Notes: generated by a model from the sequence alone, not told the origin. A stretch of DNA of 64,000 nt from Trichomonas vaginalis G3 (GCF_026262505.1 NC_067206.1:17195319-17259318); one strand, 5' to 3'; positions 51,078 to 61,552 are shown, counted from the stretch's first letter. Translations and numbers: made by a program.

Positions 51078-51239
51078 ATGGAACTGAAAAACGATGAAGA
51101 AATAATCGAAAAATTAGAAACTTACCGTTCAATCCTTAAACTGAGTGAAGCAAAAATAAAAGAATTTAATAGAATAAATAAATTGATTGGAAGAGATGAA
51201 TTTAATAAAGATGAATTTTTAAACTCAATCAAAATTTAA
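51078..51239 (+). CDS. 53-aa charged hypothetical protein
   Basis: MELKNDEEIIEKLETYRSIL, then helical Lys/Glu-rich to FLNSIKI. Its end overlaps that of the convergent 54-aa ORF. A 13-codon ORF lies just upstream (from 50974). Weak evidence; could be part of a broken gene. Confidence 0.3.
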   Translation: MELKNDEEIIEKLETYRSILKLSEAKIKEFNRINKLIGRDEFNKDEFLNSIKI

Positions 51240-51400
51240 TTTTTATTCCTCTTTGACAACATCTCTCTTTCCATCATTACTGCATAACCGCATTTTCTCA
51301 ATTTTAGTGGTTTGTTATTTTTAACATGTTCTTGCATCATTTTTATCATTTCCTCTCTTGTTATGATTCGTGGTAAATTTTGAGCTTGTGGGGTATCCAT
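51236..51400 (-). CDS. 54-aa hypothetical protein
   Basis: MDTPQAQNLPRIITREEMIK, then QEHVKNNKPLKLRKCGYAVM and a basic end. The start is preceded (on minus) by a T-rich TTTTATCATAAATG-type promoter like other Maverick genes. Not recognised. Confidence 0.4.
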   Translation of the reverse strand: MDTPQAQNLPRIITREEMIKMMQEHVKNNKPLKLRKCGYAVMMEREMLSKRNKN

Positions 51401-51444
51401 TTATGATAAAAATAAAAATTTAAATTATGCCGTTCTAAAGTTTG

Positions 51445-51810
51445 TGACAACATGACATTTTGACAACAACACAGGAGGAAAGCAGTTATGAATTATTTTT
51501 GAAGAACTGAGGGTGCTACCATGTTACCATGTTGACAACATGACATTATGTCAACAACACAGGAGGAAGGCAGTTATGAATTATTTTTGAAGAACTGAAG
51601 GTGCTACCATGTTACCATGTGCTACCAGGTCATTTAACTTCTTTTAAAAATAGTGACAACATGACATTTTGACAACAACACAGGAGGAAAGCAGTTATGA
51701 ATTATTTTTGAAGAACTGAGGGTGCTACCATGTTACCGGGTGCTACCATGTTAATTAACTTCTTTTAAAAAGTGTGACAACATGACATTTTGACAACAAC
51801 ACAGGAAATG
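51445..51810 (+). repeat. 209-bp repeat array, block 1
   Basis: Tandem higher-order repeat of two related ~100-bp halves. Each half holds TGACAACATGACATTTTGAC or GACATTATGTCAAC, then CACAGGAGGAAAGCAGTTAT, GAATTATTTTTGAAGAACTG and GGTGCTACCATGTTACCATG. Upstream of KilA-N copy 1. Confidence 0.8.
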
Positions 51811-51850
51811 ATTTGTCATGACTTCATCGGAATGAGTGTAAATGACCCAA

Positions 51851-51906
51851 AAATAAAGTTAGTTTTAAAATTATTTTTATTTTTTATTTTGTATGTAAGA
51901 ACAGAA
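51851..51906 (+). promoter_or_regulatory. Shared leader before KilA-N copy 1
   Basis: AAATAAAGTTAGTTTTAAAA, then a T-rich tract and TTTTGTATGTAAGAACAGAA. The same leader type precedes 27022, 28123, 53009 and 54369. Confidence 0.5.
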
Positions 51907-52570
51907 ATGTCAGTCGAAGCAAAAACATTCACTAACAAATCTAATGGCGAAACATTCACAAAAGGCACTTATAACGGTATTGAAGTCTACGTAGAGACAA
52001 GGATGGTTACATTAATGCAACAAAGATGGCAAGAGAAGCAGGAAAGTTAAACCATTTAAACAGATTTCTCAATAGTGCTAAAATACAGGAAATTCTTGAG
52101 TTTTGGATGAACGAATACGGTGGAGCCAAAAGTGGCTCGACCTCAAAACAAGCATTTTATGAGCTTACAAAGGGTGTTATAAATGAATTCAAAGGTATTT
52201 ACATACATCCTGACCTCGTTCATTTTGTTGCTGAATGGTGCTCTGTAAAGTATGCATTTTATGTCAAAGATATTATGGACTCCATAGACAAGAAAGTTCA
52301 TGAGAAATTAGATGAAGAAGAACTTGAAGATACAGTTGAGAATGCTAAACCTTTGTTTGAAGAAGAAGTTGGAAAAATGTGCGAAAAATAATTAGAACAT
52401 GAACGTGAGTTATGTTATGGTTATAGAGATTCTCCATACGAACTAGACAAATGGGAACAAGAAAATTTAAAGAGAGAAATTTAGAGAATTATGAAACTCG
52501 CTAAGATAGCATTAGAAGCTGCAGAAAAGAAGTTAAAAGCTTGGGGTTGTTTTATACAAAAATATTGTGA
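51907..52570 (+). pseudogene. KilA-N protein, tandem copy 1
   Basis: Start MSVEAKTFTNKSNGETFTKG at 51907. Same gene as 53009 within a ~1.1-kb tandem duplication. The KilA-N core includes LNHLNRFLNSAKIQ, FWMNEYGGAKSGSTSKQ and YIHPDLVHFVAEWCSVKYAF. A coding-like tail rich in Glu/Lys extends to about 52570. KilA-N is a DNA-binding domain of viruses and phages, much expanded in Trichomonas. Broken, about two breaks. Confidence 0.7.
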
Positions 52571-52619
52571 GTAAATGAACCATTTATTTTTATTGAATTC
52601 ACCAAAAAATAATTTTAGG

Positions 52620-52910
52620 GTAGCCGGTTAGATCTAAACCTCATGACATTATGTCAACACAGCAGGGGAAGGCAGTTATGAATTATTTTTGAAGAACTGA
52701 AGGTGCTACCATGTTACCATGTGCTACCATGTTAATTAAATTCTTTTAAAAATAGTGACAACATGACATTTTGACAACAACACAGGAGGAAAGCAGTTAT
52801 GAATTATTTTTGAAGAACTGAGGGTGCTACCATGTTACCGGGTGCTACCATGTTAATTAACTTCTTTTAAAAAGTGTGACAACATGACATTTTGACAACA
52901 ACACAGGAAA
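52620..52910 (+). repeat. 209-bp repeat array, block 2
   Basis: Same repeat family as 51445-51810, between the two KilA-N copies. It begins after a GTAGCCGGTTAGATCTAA segment that also follows copy 2 near 53720. Confidence 0.75.
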
Positions 52911-53008
52911 TGATTTGTCATGACTTCATCGGAATGAGTGTAAATGACCCAAAAATAAAGTTAGTTTTAAAATTATTTTTATTTTTTATTTTGTATGTAA
53001 GAACAGAA

Positions 53009-53675
53009 ATGTCAGTCGAAGCAAAAACATTCACTAACAAATCTAATGGCGAAACATTCACAAAAGGCACTTATAACGGTATTGAAGTCTTACGTAGAGA
53101 CAAGGATGGTTACATTAATGCAACAAAGATGGCAAGAGAAGCAGGAAAGTTAAACCATTTAAACAGATTTCTCAATAGTGCTAAAATACAGGAAATTCTT
53201 GAGTTTTGGATGAACGAATACGGTGGAGCCAAAAGTGGCTCGACCTCAAAACAAGCATTTTATGAGCTTACTAAGGGTGTTATAAATGAATTCAAAGGTA
53301 TTTACATACATCCTGACCTCGTTCATTTTGTTGCTGAATGGTGCTCTGTAAAGTATGCATTTTATGTCAAAGATATTATGGACTCCATAGACAAGAAAGT
53401 TCATGAGAGATTAGATGAAGAAGAACTTGAAGATACAGTTGAGAATGCTAAACCTTTGTTTGAAGAAGAAGTTGGAAAAATGTGCGAAAAATAATTAGAA
53501 CATGAACGTGAGTTATGTTATGGTTATAGAGATTCTCCATACGAACTAGACAAATGGGAACAAGAAAATTTAAAGAGAGAATTTAGAGAATATGAACTCG
53601 CTAAGATAGCATTAGAAGCTGCAGAAAAGAAGTTAAAAGCTTGGGGTTGTTTTATACAAAAATATTGTGAGTAAA
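53009..53675 (+). CDS. KilA-N protein, tandem copy 2
   Basis: 161-aa ORF 53009-53494. The start MSVEAKTF is preferred over an upstream in-frame codon because of the shared leader. KilA-N core: LRRDKDGYINATKMAREAGK at residues 28-48, then the FLNSAKIQEILEFWMNEYGG helix and YIHPDLVHFVAEWCSVKYAF near 110, ending in an acidic tail LDEEELEDTVENAKPLFEEE. A coding-like tail continues downstream to about 53675, as in copy 1. Likely a DNA-binding regulator of the element or host. Confidence 0.75.
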
Positions 53676-53736
53676 TGAACCATTTATTTTTATTGAATTC
53701 ACCAAAAATAATTTTTAGGGTAGCCGGTTAGATCTA

Positions 53737-54315
53737 ACCTCATGACATTATGTCAACACAGCAGGGGAAGGCAGTTATGAATTATTTTTGAAGAACTGAA
53801 GGTGCTACCATGTTACCATGTGCTACCATGTTAATTAAATTCTTTTAAAAATAGTGACAACATGACATTTTGACAACAACACAGGAGGAAAGCAGTTATG
53901 AATTATTTTTGAAGAACTGAGGGTGCTACCATGTTACCATGTTGACAACATGACATTATGTCAACAACACAGGAGGAAGGCAGTTATGAATTATTTTTGA
54001 AGAACTGAAGGTGCTACCATGTTACCATGTGCTACCATGTTAATTAACTTCTTTTAAAAATAGTGACAACATGACATTTTGACAACAACACAGGAGGAAA
54101 GCAGTTATGAATTATTTTTGAAGAACTGAGGGTGCTACCATGTTACCATGTTGACAACATGACATTATGTCAACACAGCAGGGGAAGGCAGTTATGAATT
54201 ATTTTTGAAGAACTGAAGGTGCTACCATGTTACCATGTGCTACCAGGTCATTTAACTTCTTTTAAAAATAGTGACAACATGACATTTTGACAACAGTCCT
54301 GGAAATATGATGCAG
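53737..54315 (+). repeat. 209-bp repeat array, block 3
   Basis: Period seen directly: ATAGTGACAA occurs at 53851 and again at 54060. Alternating half-units; ends just before the primase-helicase leader. Confidence 0.8.
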
Positions 54316-54320
54316 TCCAA

Positions 54321-54368
54321 AAATAAAGTTAGTTTTAAAATTATTTTTATTTTTTTATTCCTATATAA
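54321..54368 (+). promoter_or_regulatory. Shared leader before primase-helicase
   Basis: AAATAAAGTTAGTTTTAAAA as before the KilA-N genes, then a T-tract and CCTATATAAATG. Confidence 0.5.
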
Positions 54369-56679
54369 ATGACAGCAACAAACAACAACAGCAACTATAT
54401 CGTTTCTGATGAAAAAGTTATTGATTCATTAGTTGAGGAATTAGTTATGGCAGAAACAAAAGCCCTCAATGAAAGAATTGGTGAAAACAAGATTGATTTA
54501 CATAACTACCTCAAATACGATGGAGGAAGAGGAAGGAAAACTGGTATGGCTTTATTAGTAAATAAAATATCAAATTTAACGATTATAGATGTTGATATTA
54601 ATAAATCATACAATGATGAACTTAAAGAAACAGTTAGAAAAGATATTTTATCAAAACTTTCGGATAAAGATGTTATCGTTAAAACCGCTTCAGGAGGTCT
54701 TCACATTTATTGCAACACTAATTTCTTCTATTCAACCTCGAACAGAATGATTAAATGTTATTCCTGCAATGATTATGATATTGATATAATGACTTCTATT
54801 GATGATTCAAAGCGTTCTTTAGTAGTTATGGCTGATTCAAGAGTTCGCAAGAATGCAACAGAACCAATCAATACATACTCATTCATTCGTGGAAGTTATG
54901 ATTCAACATTAACCAGAACAGTGAATGATATATTAAATGATTTGAATATTAAGGTAAGAGTTGAACAGAAGAATGAAGAAATAAAGACTATCATGAATGA
55001 AAACAAAGATGTAAACATTGACGATAAACTTGCTCAGAGCATAGTTGATGGCATCTGTGATTTTGAAGTACATAATTGATGGTGGAAACATGAATTAGAA
55101 AAGAAATAACATTATTCACACTGTTTCAAGCAATTAATTCGTTACCTAATCATTTAATTAATGAAGCATACGATAACGTTTATAACTTCTGGAGTTTAAC
55201 AGAAAATGCAAAAAGTAATTTTGAAAAAGCACGTGATAGATATGCACATTTAATGACTTCTCCATTTGTTTTAGTGAAGATTCTAAAACTATACCAAAAG
55301 GAATATTATGATGAATATGTTTTACCTTTATTACGTAAGCCAAAAATAACATTTGATATCAAACTTGATGATTCATTTTTGATAACAGATATTAGACGCA
55401 AGGCTGAAAATCATCAGTATAAAAACAGTTCTGAAGTAATTAAGGATTTATCACGTGTAATCCGTTTTGTAGATTGTGGAAACAAATACTTCATTCAGAA
55501 AGATTACAACATACACGACAAAATGAATCAAATATCATTCGTTCTTCAATCAAACATGAAAGAGTCACTCAAAATGATTAAATTATTTAAAGAAGAAGGT
55601 AAAACAATAACAGCATGGGACGTACTATTAAATCAATTGTCTTCATTAACCGTTAAGGGTGTTTGCTTTAAATCTGATTCCCCAGATGTTTTCTCAACGT
55701 TTCAGGGTTATAAATACAACATTCTTGAAAAGCCTGATTACTCAAAAATTGAGATGTTTATGGATTTCATTAAAGAAGCCATTTGTGATAATAACGATGA
55801 AGTGTATAAATACCTACTCGGCTGGATTGCATCAATGATTCAACATCCTGGAATCAAGAATGAAACAGCAATTATTTTGAAAGGACTTCAGGGAACAGGT
55901 AAAAACAGATTTACAGACATTATTTCTGAACTTCTCGCAGGTTATTCATGTAAAAACATTACTGAAATAAGTGAGCTAACGGTAATTTCAATTCAGTAGT
56001 TGAGAATAAAATGTTTCTTGTACTTAATGAACTCAAGAATGTAGGTGAAGACAGACTCGCAAACTTCAACGCTTTGAAATCAATTATAACGGATAATGAG
56101 ATTAGAATTAATGAAAAGAATCAACCCAGAAGAACTGCTCAGAATGTTGCAAACTTCATTTTCGTAACTAACAACGTCTACCCTGTCAAAATTGATGTTG
56201 GAGACAGAAGATACGTAGTTTTAAGGGTTAATGGTAAATTCAAGGGTCAATTTGATTACTTCAAGAATTTAATGGATTCATGCACTAAGGAATTTTATGA
56301 TAATTTACTGACGTATTTTATGCAATATGACCTTTCATCATTTAATGTACGAATCATACCGATGACTGAAGCCAAACAAGATTTAATAGAATTATCATCA
56401 AATCCTTTAGATGTATGGATAAATACACATTATGATGAATTGTGTGCAGGTATGACGTGTGAAAATGCTCTATTCTGCAAACCATCAGACATGAAAGACA
56501 AAAACTTTCAAATGAGTATTAAGGATAAATGTGATAGGAAACATAGAAGAATAGACGGTAAACAAACATGGTGTTATGTTTTGAAAGAAGAAATGAAAGG
56601 ATTATATAAACAAATTGAACCAAACGATAATGAGGAATCATTTACTGACGATGAAATACCTGTAAATGATGCTTTATAA
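54369..56679 (+). pseudogene. Primase-SF3 helicase, Maverick C
   Basis: The N-terminal ~230 codons resemble a bifunctional primase-polymerase domain: NLTIIDVDINKSY and TASGGLHIYCN, plus CYSCNDYDIDI. The helicase half has AWDVLLNQLSSLTVKG, Walker A LKGLQGTGKNRFTD, Walker B MFLVLNELKNV and motif C FIFVTNNVYPV with GDRRYVVLR. It is related to 31595-32731, which lacks the primase half. Flanked by direct-repeat blocks on the left and inverted blocks on the right. Broken, about two breaks. Confidence 0.8.
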
Positions 56680-56701
56680 AGTATGATTGGAATTTATTTT
56701 T

Positions 56702-57442
56702 GCCTTCCTCCTGTGTTGTTGTCAAAATGTCATGTTGTCACTATTTTTAAAAGAAGTTAAATGACCCGGTAGCACCCGGTAACATGGTAGCACCTTCAGT
56801 TCTTCAAAAATAATTCATAACTGCCTTCCTCCTGTGTTGTTGACATAATGTCATGTTGTCAACATGGTAACATGGTAGCACCCTCAGTTCTTCAAAATAA
56901 TTCATAACTGCTTTCCTCCTGTGTTGTTGTCAAAATGTCATGTTGTCACTATTTTTAAAAGAAGTTAATTAACATGGTAGCACATGGTAACATGGTAGCA
57001 CCTTCAGTTCTTCAAAAATAATTCATAACTGCCTTCCTCCTGTGTTGTTGACATAATGTCATGTTGTCAACATGGTAACATGGTAGCACCCTCAGTTCTT
57101 CAAAAATAATTCATAACTGCTTTCCTCCTGTGTTGTTGTCAAAATGTCATGTTGTCACTATTTTTAAAAGAAGTTAATTAACATGGTAGCACATGGTAAC
57201 ATGGTAGCACCTTCAGTTCTTCAAAAATAATTCATAACTGCCTTCCTCCTGTGTTGTTGACATAATGTCATGTTGTCAACATGGTAACATGGTAGCACCC
57301 TCAGTTCTTCAAAAATAATTCATAACTGCTTTCCTCCTGTGTTGTTGTCAAAATGTCATGTTGTCACACTTTTTAAAAGAAGTTAAATGACCTGGTAGCA
57401 CATGGTAACATGGTAGCACCCTCAGTTCTTCAAAAATAATTC
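56702..57442 (-). repeat. 209-bp repeat array, inverted block 4
   Basis: The same repeat family in reverse orientation, about 3.5 full units, beginning a few bases after the helicase gene. With blocks 1-3 it brackets the helicase gene in inverted repeats. CTGCCTTCCTCCTGTGTTGT alternates with CTGCTTTCCTCCTGTGTTGT. Confidence 0.8.
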
Positions 57443-57586
57443 ATTATTGAATAACCTGTAAACATTAACGTAAACATTTATTTCTGCAGTTCATTCATTA
57501 CTTCATTACCTAATTAATTACAAACATAAAATATATTTAGTTCATTCAATGAACGCGGTAAGCCTGCAAAGTAGGCTCAAGCACAT
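57443..57586. other. Spacer before fibre gene end
   Basis: No gene; contains a pair of similar GCGGTA stretches (57556, 57595) with CATTCAATGAACGCGG and CATTCAATAAATGCGG. Confidence 0.3.
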
Positions 57587-59680
57587 TCAATAAATGCGGT
57601 ACCATGCGAATACAGTCATAAATGGTGGCATATAATCTTTACCCAAGCCTGTTGGATTTGTTGTGAAAGTATGTGAATGATTTCCTCCTGGTTCAGTTGG
57701 TCGAAAAGTCTTTTTTGCTGAATGGTTATAATCTGGAGATAAAACGTCATTGCCAGCATAATATTCTGAGTTGTATAATGGATGGTCTCTTAATGAGTGA
57801 CTATGATTACCTGATGTGTTTGTAGTTCCTGTATGAGTGTGCGGTGGAAGGTTTGCTTCAGTAATTTTCTTTGAACCACCGGTTTCCTTTGAAGAGTTTG
57901 CACAATACAAAAACCTGTCAACTATTTGTTCCCACGCACCAAAACCTAAAACTTTTGAAGGATTTGTTGAGTTCATTGACGTATAAATAGAACCAATGGG
58001 GTAAATCATCTCAAGAATTGTATTTAATCCATTATGAATATTGAATTTATTATATAATATTGAATTTGGGTGAGTATTTAAAACTGGTCTTGTTATCAAT
58101 ATTAACGTATTATTTTTGAAAATTGCTTTTCTAACATCTTGAAATTTTGTGATTTCAGACCAGTTTCTTCCATCACTACTGATATTTACTAAATCACCAC
58201 ATCCTAAAGCAATGAAATACCCATCAATATAAAATAAATTTGTAAATCTATAATTTTGAGTAAATTTTGGAGTGAATGAATAAACCAATTCCCAATTTGA
58301 TAAATCCTGTGATAAATAAATATGTCTGTTATAACTTACAGGATATGAATAGACCATTTCACCTGAAACGAGAACATAAACATTTGATCCATAACATAAA
58401 GCTTCAATGTCTCCATCAGCTTGAAAAATTTGTTCAAATTGACCTTGTGATATTGAAGATGATCTATAAATTTTATCATTTTGTAGGATAAAATACATGT
58501 TGTTAATGTAATACCACTTACTTGTATAATCAATTTTCAAATCTGATGACATCATACTAAACATATAATAATTTATCCCATCCTCACTAATGAAAATTTG
58601 ATTGACTTCATAAATTAGTACCCATTTATTATTAACACATCTAATAGGATTATTTGGATATTTAAATTTAGCATCTTGATTTAAATTACATTTGAACCAT
58701 TGGATACAATCGAATGAATAACAAGGGCAAAAATCATCTTCAACCGTTATCATTCCCATAAATTTACCGTTATTATATTCAACATATAAAATTATTGGAT
58801 TAATGATTGGCTTTCGTGTATCAGGATTCAAAACAGATGGAGTAAATGATTCATAGTTTTTAAAATCATTTGTTTTAAAATAATAAAGCACTCCATCTGT
58901 ATAAAATAAATACATGGTCACTCCATCGAAACATATCCATTCAAAAGAATCTATATCAAAGGTTTTATCTGATGATTTCATAAAATTTAAAAATGGCGGA
59001 GTAAAATAGACCTCTGATTGTTTTATTTCTTCATTAACATAAGTTTTATCTGCTTTCTTCTCTAACTCATCGTTAACATATTCCTTATCCGCTTTCTTCT
59101 CTAACTTAGTCTTTAATTCAGCGTCAACATATTCCTTATCCGCTTTAAGGTCTAAACATCCTGAAACCCATCCTGTATCGGCTTTAGTTTTTAAAATCTT
59201 TGATGTCCATTCATGATACCATTCAACCATTTCTTTAATTTCATTATCTTTTTCGTTAACATATTCCTTATCCGCTTTCTTCTCTAACGCAGCAGCAACA
59301 CATTCCTTATCTGCTTTCTTCATTATGTCATTTAGGAAACCTTCTATGAATTCCTCATTTAAATTAAATCTTCCAATCTTCAAAACTTTAGGAAATGCAT
59401 TTAATGCGTAATATCTCTGTTCTTCTGGTGGAATTGATGTTATATCATCCGTTATACCTTTAATTTTAGAATTCATAAATAAAATTTCTTTTATATTTGA
59501 TATCACTGCACCACCTTTGCAAACGAATTCGAAATGGTCATTTTTCAATACTATCTCCAAATCTCCATATTTCAACCTTTGCGTTTGTTCTGCCGTCTTT
59601 GAATTATATGCATATATGGCGTATGTAATGGTCTGAGGGACCTGGGTGCTTTGCGCCTTAAGTTGCTGTTGTTTAATCAT
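57587..59680 (-). CDS. 697-aa tail-collar fibre protein, Maverick C (intact ORF)
   Basis: Start MIKQQQLKAQSTQVPQTITY. N-terminal head to about residue 120. Residues 125-225 are KKADKEYVNEKDNEIKE-type repeats. A ~330-residue beta-propeller-like region has repeated SxDxxxW units (CYSFDCIQWFKCN, FISEDGINYYMFS, NISSDGRNWSEIT). The C-terminal phage tail-collar domain has GFGAWEQIVDRFLYC, ETGGSKKI, two NHSH histidine pairs and a MPPFMTVFAWYRIY end. Likely a virion adhesin; collar domains in phages sit at fibre tips. Confidence 0.7.
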   Translation of the reverse strand: MIKQQQLKAQSTQVPQTITYAIYAYNSKTAEQTQRLKYGDLEIVLKNDHFEFVCKGGAVISNIKEILFMNSKIKGITDDITSIPPEEQRYYALNAFPKVLKIGRFNLNEEFIEGFLNDIMKKADKECVAAALEKKADKEYVNEKDNEIKEMVEWYHEWTSKILKTKADTGWVSGCLDLKADKEYVDAELKTKLEKKADKEYVNDELEKKADKTYVNEEIKQSEVYFTPPFLNFMKSSDKTFDIDSFEWICFDGVTMYLFYTDGVLYYFKTNDFKNYESFTPSVLNPDTRKPIINPIILYVEYNNGKFMGMITVEDDFCPCYSFDCIQWFKCNLNQDAKFKYPNNPIRCVNNKWVLIYEVNQIFISEDGINYYMFSMMSSDLKIDYTSKWYYINNMYFILQNDKIYRSSSISQGQFEQIFQADGDIEALCYGSNVYVLVSGEMVYSYPVSYNRHIYLSQDLSNWELVYSFTPKFTQNYRFTNLFYIDGYFIALGCGDLVNISSDGRNWSEITKFQDVRKAIFKNNTLILITRPVLNTHPNSILYNKFNIHNGLNTILEMIYPIGSIYTSMNSTNPSKVLGFGAWEQIVDRFLYCANSSKETGGSKKITEANLPPHTHTGTTNTSGNHSHSLRDHPLYNSEYYAGNDVLSPDYNHSAKKTFRPTEPGGNHSHTFTTNPTGLGKDYMPPFMTVFAWYRIY

Positions 59681-59704
59681 TTATTATGATTTAAAAATAA
59701 ATAT

Positions 59705-60413
59705 TTAATCTGTTATCTCATCAGCTATTTTTTCTATTTGAAATTGCCATAATATTTCATTCATAAATTCTAAATCACAATCAAATAGGTCAGTTATTCT
59801 AAATTTAATATTTGATAAATCTTTTGAATGAAGAATAAATGAATTCCCGGATAATTGAAACGGATATGATAAAGAAAATATGTTTAAGTTGATGGATAAA
59901 ATGTTTTGTATTGATGGGTAAGAGTTAGGGTCTAATGTTTGATGTGAAAATCTCATTGGGGTATTAACTTTATCACATTTGATTAAAATGAAATTGGAAC
60001 CAGTGTCAGAATACAAAACATCCCCAACATCTTTTTCAAAATTTAATATCCCCAACAATGAACGAAATGAGGAGTACAAAATTTAATTTTCAGCGGGAAT
60101 TTAATAAGGTTATTTATTTCATCAAGTTCAAAAAGTTTATCGGTTTTGATTTAAAATTTTCTTCATACCATACGATAAATGATTCATTTAAATAACTTAA
60201 AATCATGTTAATATCCCATTTCGTTATCACATTATTTATATACATATCATACGTTTTTTCAAGGTCATCTTTAATAAATGATATATAATCTGAAGGGTCT
60301 AAAAGAATGGGATTAAATTTACCACTCACAGAAACGAGAGTAACATTATAAATTCCGCTAACTGTTAAATTTAATTCACAGTTATTATTCGAAATAATAT
60401 TGATAATTGACAT
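59705..60413 (-). pseudogene. Minor capsid-like protein, Maverick C
   Basis: About 235 codons, beta-rich. Begins MSIINIISNNNCELNLTVSG; later blocks include SDTGSNFILIKCD, FSHQTLDPNSYPSI and YPFQLSGNSFILHSKDLSNI. Size and position next to the fibre and SCCG genes parallel 32762-33558 in Maverick B. A penton/single-jelly-roll role is inferred from pattern only. Broken, about one break. Confidence 0.4.
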
Positions 60414-60432
60414 TTTTATTACGATTAAAAAT
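60414..60432. promoter_or_regulatory. 19-nt bidirectional start region, Maverick C
   Basis: TTTTTATTACGATTAAAAA lies between the start codons at 60413 (minus) and 60433 (plus). Same design as the pairs in A and B, in a different subfamily. Confidence 0.5.
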
Positions 60433-60911
60433 ATGGTAAAGCGTTATTTTCCAGTGATAAATAAAACTAGAATAAGATTACCTCAAGAATTCATAAATTC
60501 AACGAATAAGAAATTCATTCATGTTATAAATTTTAGTGTTTTCAGAAAATATGAGTCAATGTCATATTCATCATCGGGTATATTTCACTTCATTCAAATT
60601 TATTTCAATCAAACCCATATAATGACCATTTCATAAGATTTTCAGATGGTATTAAAAATGTAATTGATAGATTAAAATATGAACAGATTGACAATATCGA
60701 ATTTTTGGAATTTTGGTTTAAATATCCCGATGGAAAAAAGATTGAAGTTAAAGATAAAGCTGATACTATAACAAAAACAATTACAATGACCGATCCAGAT
60801 AGTGGGGAACAAAAAGAAATAAAACAAACGATAGAAACTGGTGAAAGGTCAATTATTATCGATTATGATTCAAAGGATTATTATTCGATAATGTTAATGC
60901 TTGAATATTAA
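60433..60911 (+). pseudogene. Hypothetical protein, Maverick C
   Basis: Begins MVKRYFPVINKTRIRLPQEF. The C-terminal part has DNIEFLEFWFKYPDGKKIEV and TMTDPDSGEQKEIKQTIETG, ending SIMLMLEY. No family recognised. Its stop overlaps that of the convergent SCCG gene. Broken, about one break. Confidence 0.4.
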
Positions 60912-61552
60912 ATAGCCTTAACAAAGAATTTTTCAAGTGATATTTTATATTCATCAACTATTTTATTATAAATATCATTATATGTTAAATGAAGTTCAGT
61001 TGTTGTTCCGTTCTTTGATATCTTAATTGTGCTAATATCCTTTATAGGATTTATTTTTGCAACTGTTCCGCAGCATGAAACCTCATCATCTATGAAAAAT
61101 TGAATCTTAACGTCTGAATCTTGAACATCACAAAGAATGGCGATAATGTGAATTAATGATTCATAAGGTAAAATAATTAAACCAGATTGGTCAATTAAAT
61201 TTATTATTGAATCATAATTATCAGTTATTATATCACGGTAAATTTTCATTAATTCTGAATTAATGTCTATTTTATATGGCGCATTGCGACTGGAATCGTA
61301 GATTCCTGGGTTCTCGATGTTTGATGAAAGAGGTGGGGGGTATGTTGGATAAGTGGGAATTTCAACAGGTTCTTTACCGGGTTCATCTTCTTTATTTTCC
61401 TCCTCCTTTTTTAGTAAGTCACGAGTTAATTCAGGACTAACATTAACTTTAACATTTTGAATAATTCGTGATTTATCATCATTTACGTTATAACCAACCG
61501 TAATCTCTGCTTTTGCGTTAGTGTTCTTTTGACTAGTGAAACGTCTTCTCAT
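60908..61552 (-). CDS. SCCG-motif conserved protein, Maverick C (intact ORF)
   Basis: 214 residues, MRRRFTSQKNTNAKAEITVG. A charged Pro-rich linker (KEPVEIPTYPTYPPPLSS) precedes a C-terminal domain with DDEVSCCGTVAKINPIKDIS and KISLEKFFVKAI. Shares the SCCG domain and overall plan with 33563-34141 of Maverick B. Core gene of unknown role near the capsid genes. Confidence 0.55.
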   Translation of the reverse strand: MRRRFTSQKNTNAKAEITVGYNVNDDKSRIIQNVKVNVSPELTRDLLKKEEENKEDEPGKEPVEIPTYPTYPPPLSSNIENPGIYDSSRNAPYKIDINSELMKIYRDIITDNYDSIINLIDQSGLIILPYESLIHIIAILCDVQDSDVKIQFFIDDEVSCCGTVAKINPIKDISTIKISKNGTTTELHLTYNDIYNKIVDEYKISLEKFFVKAI

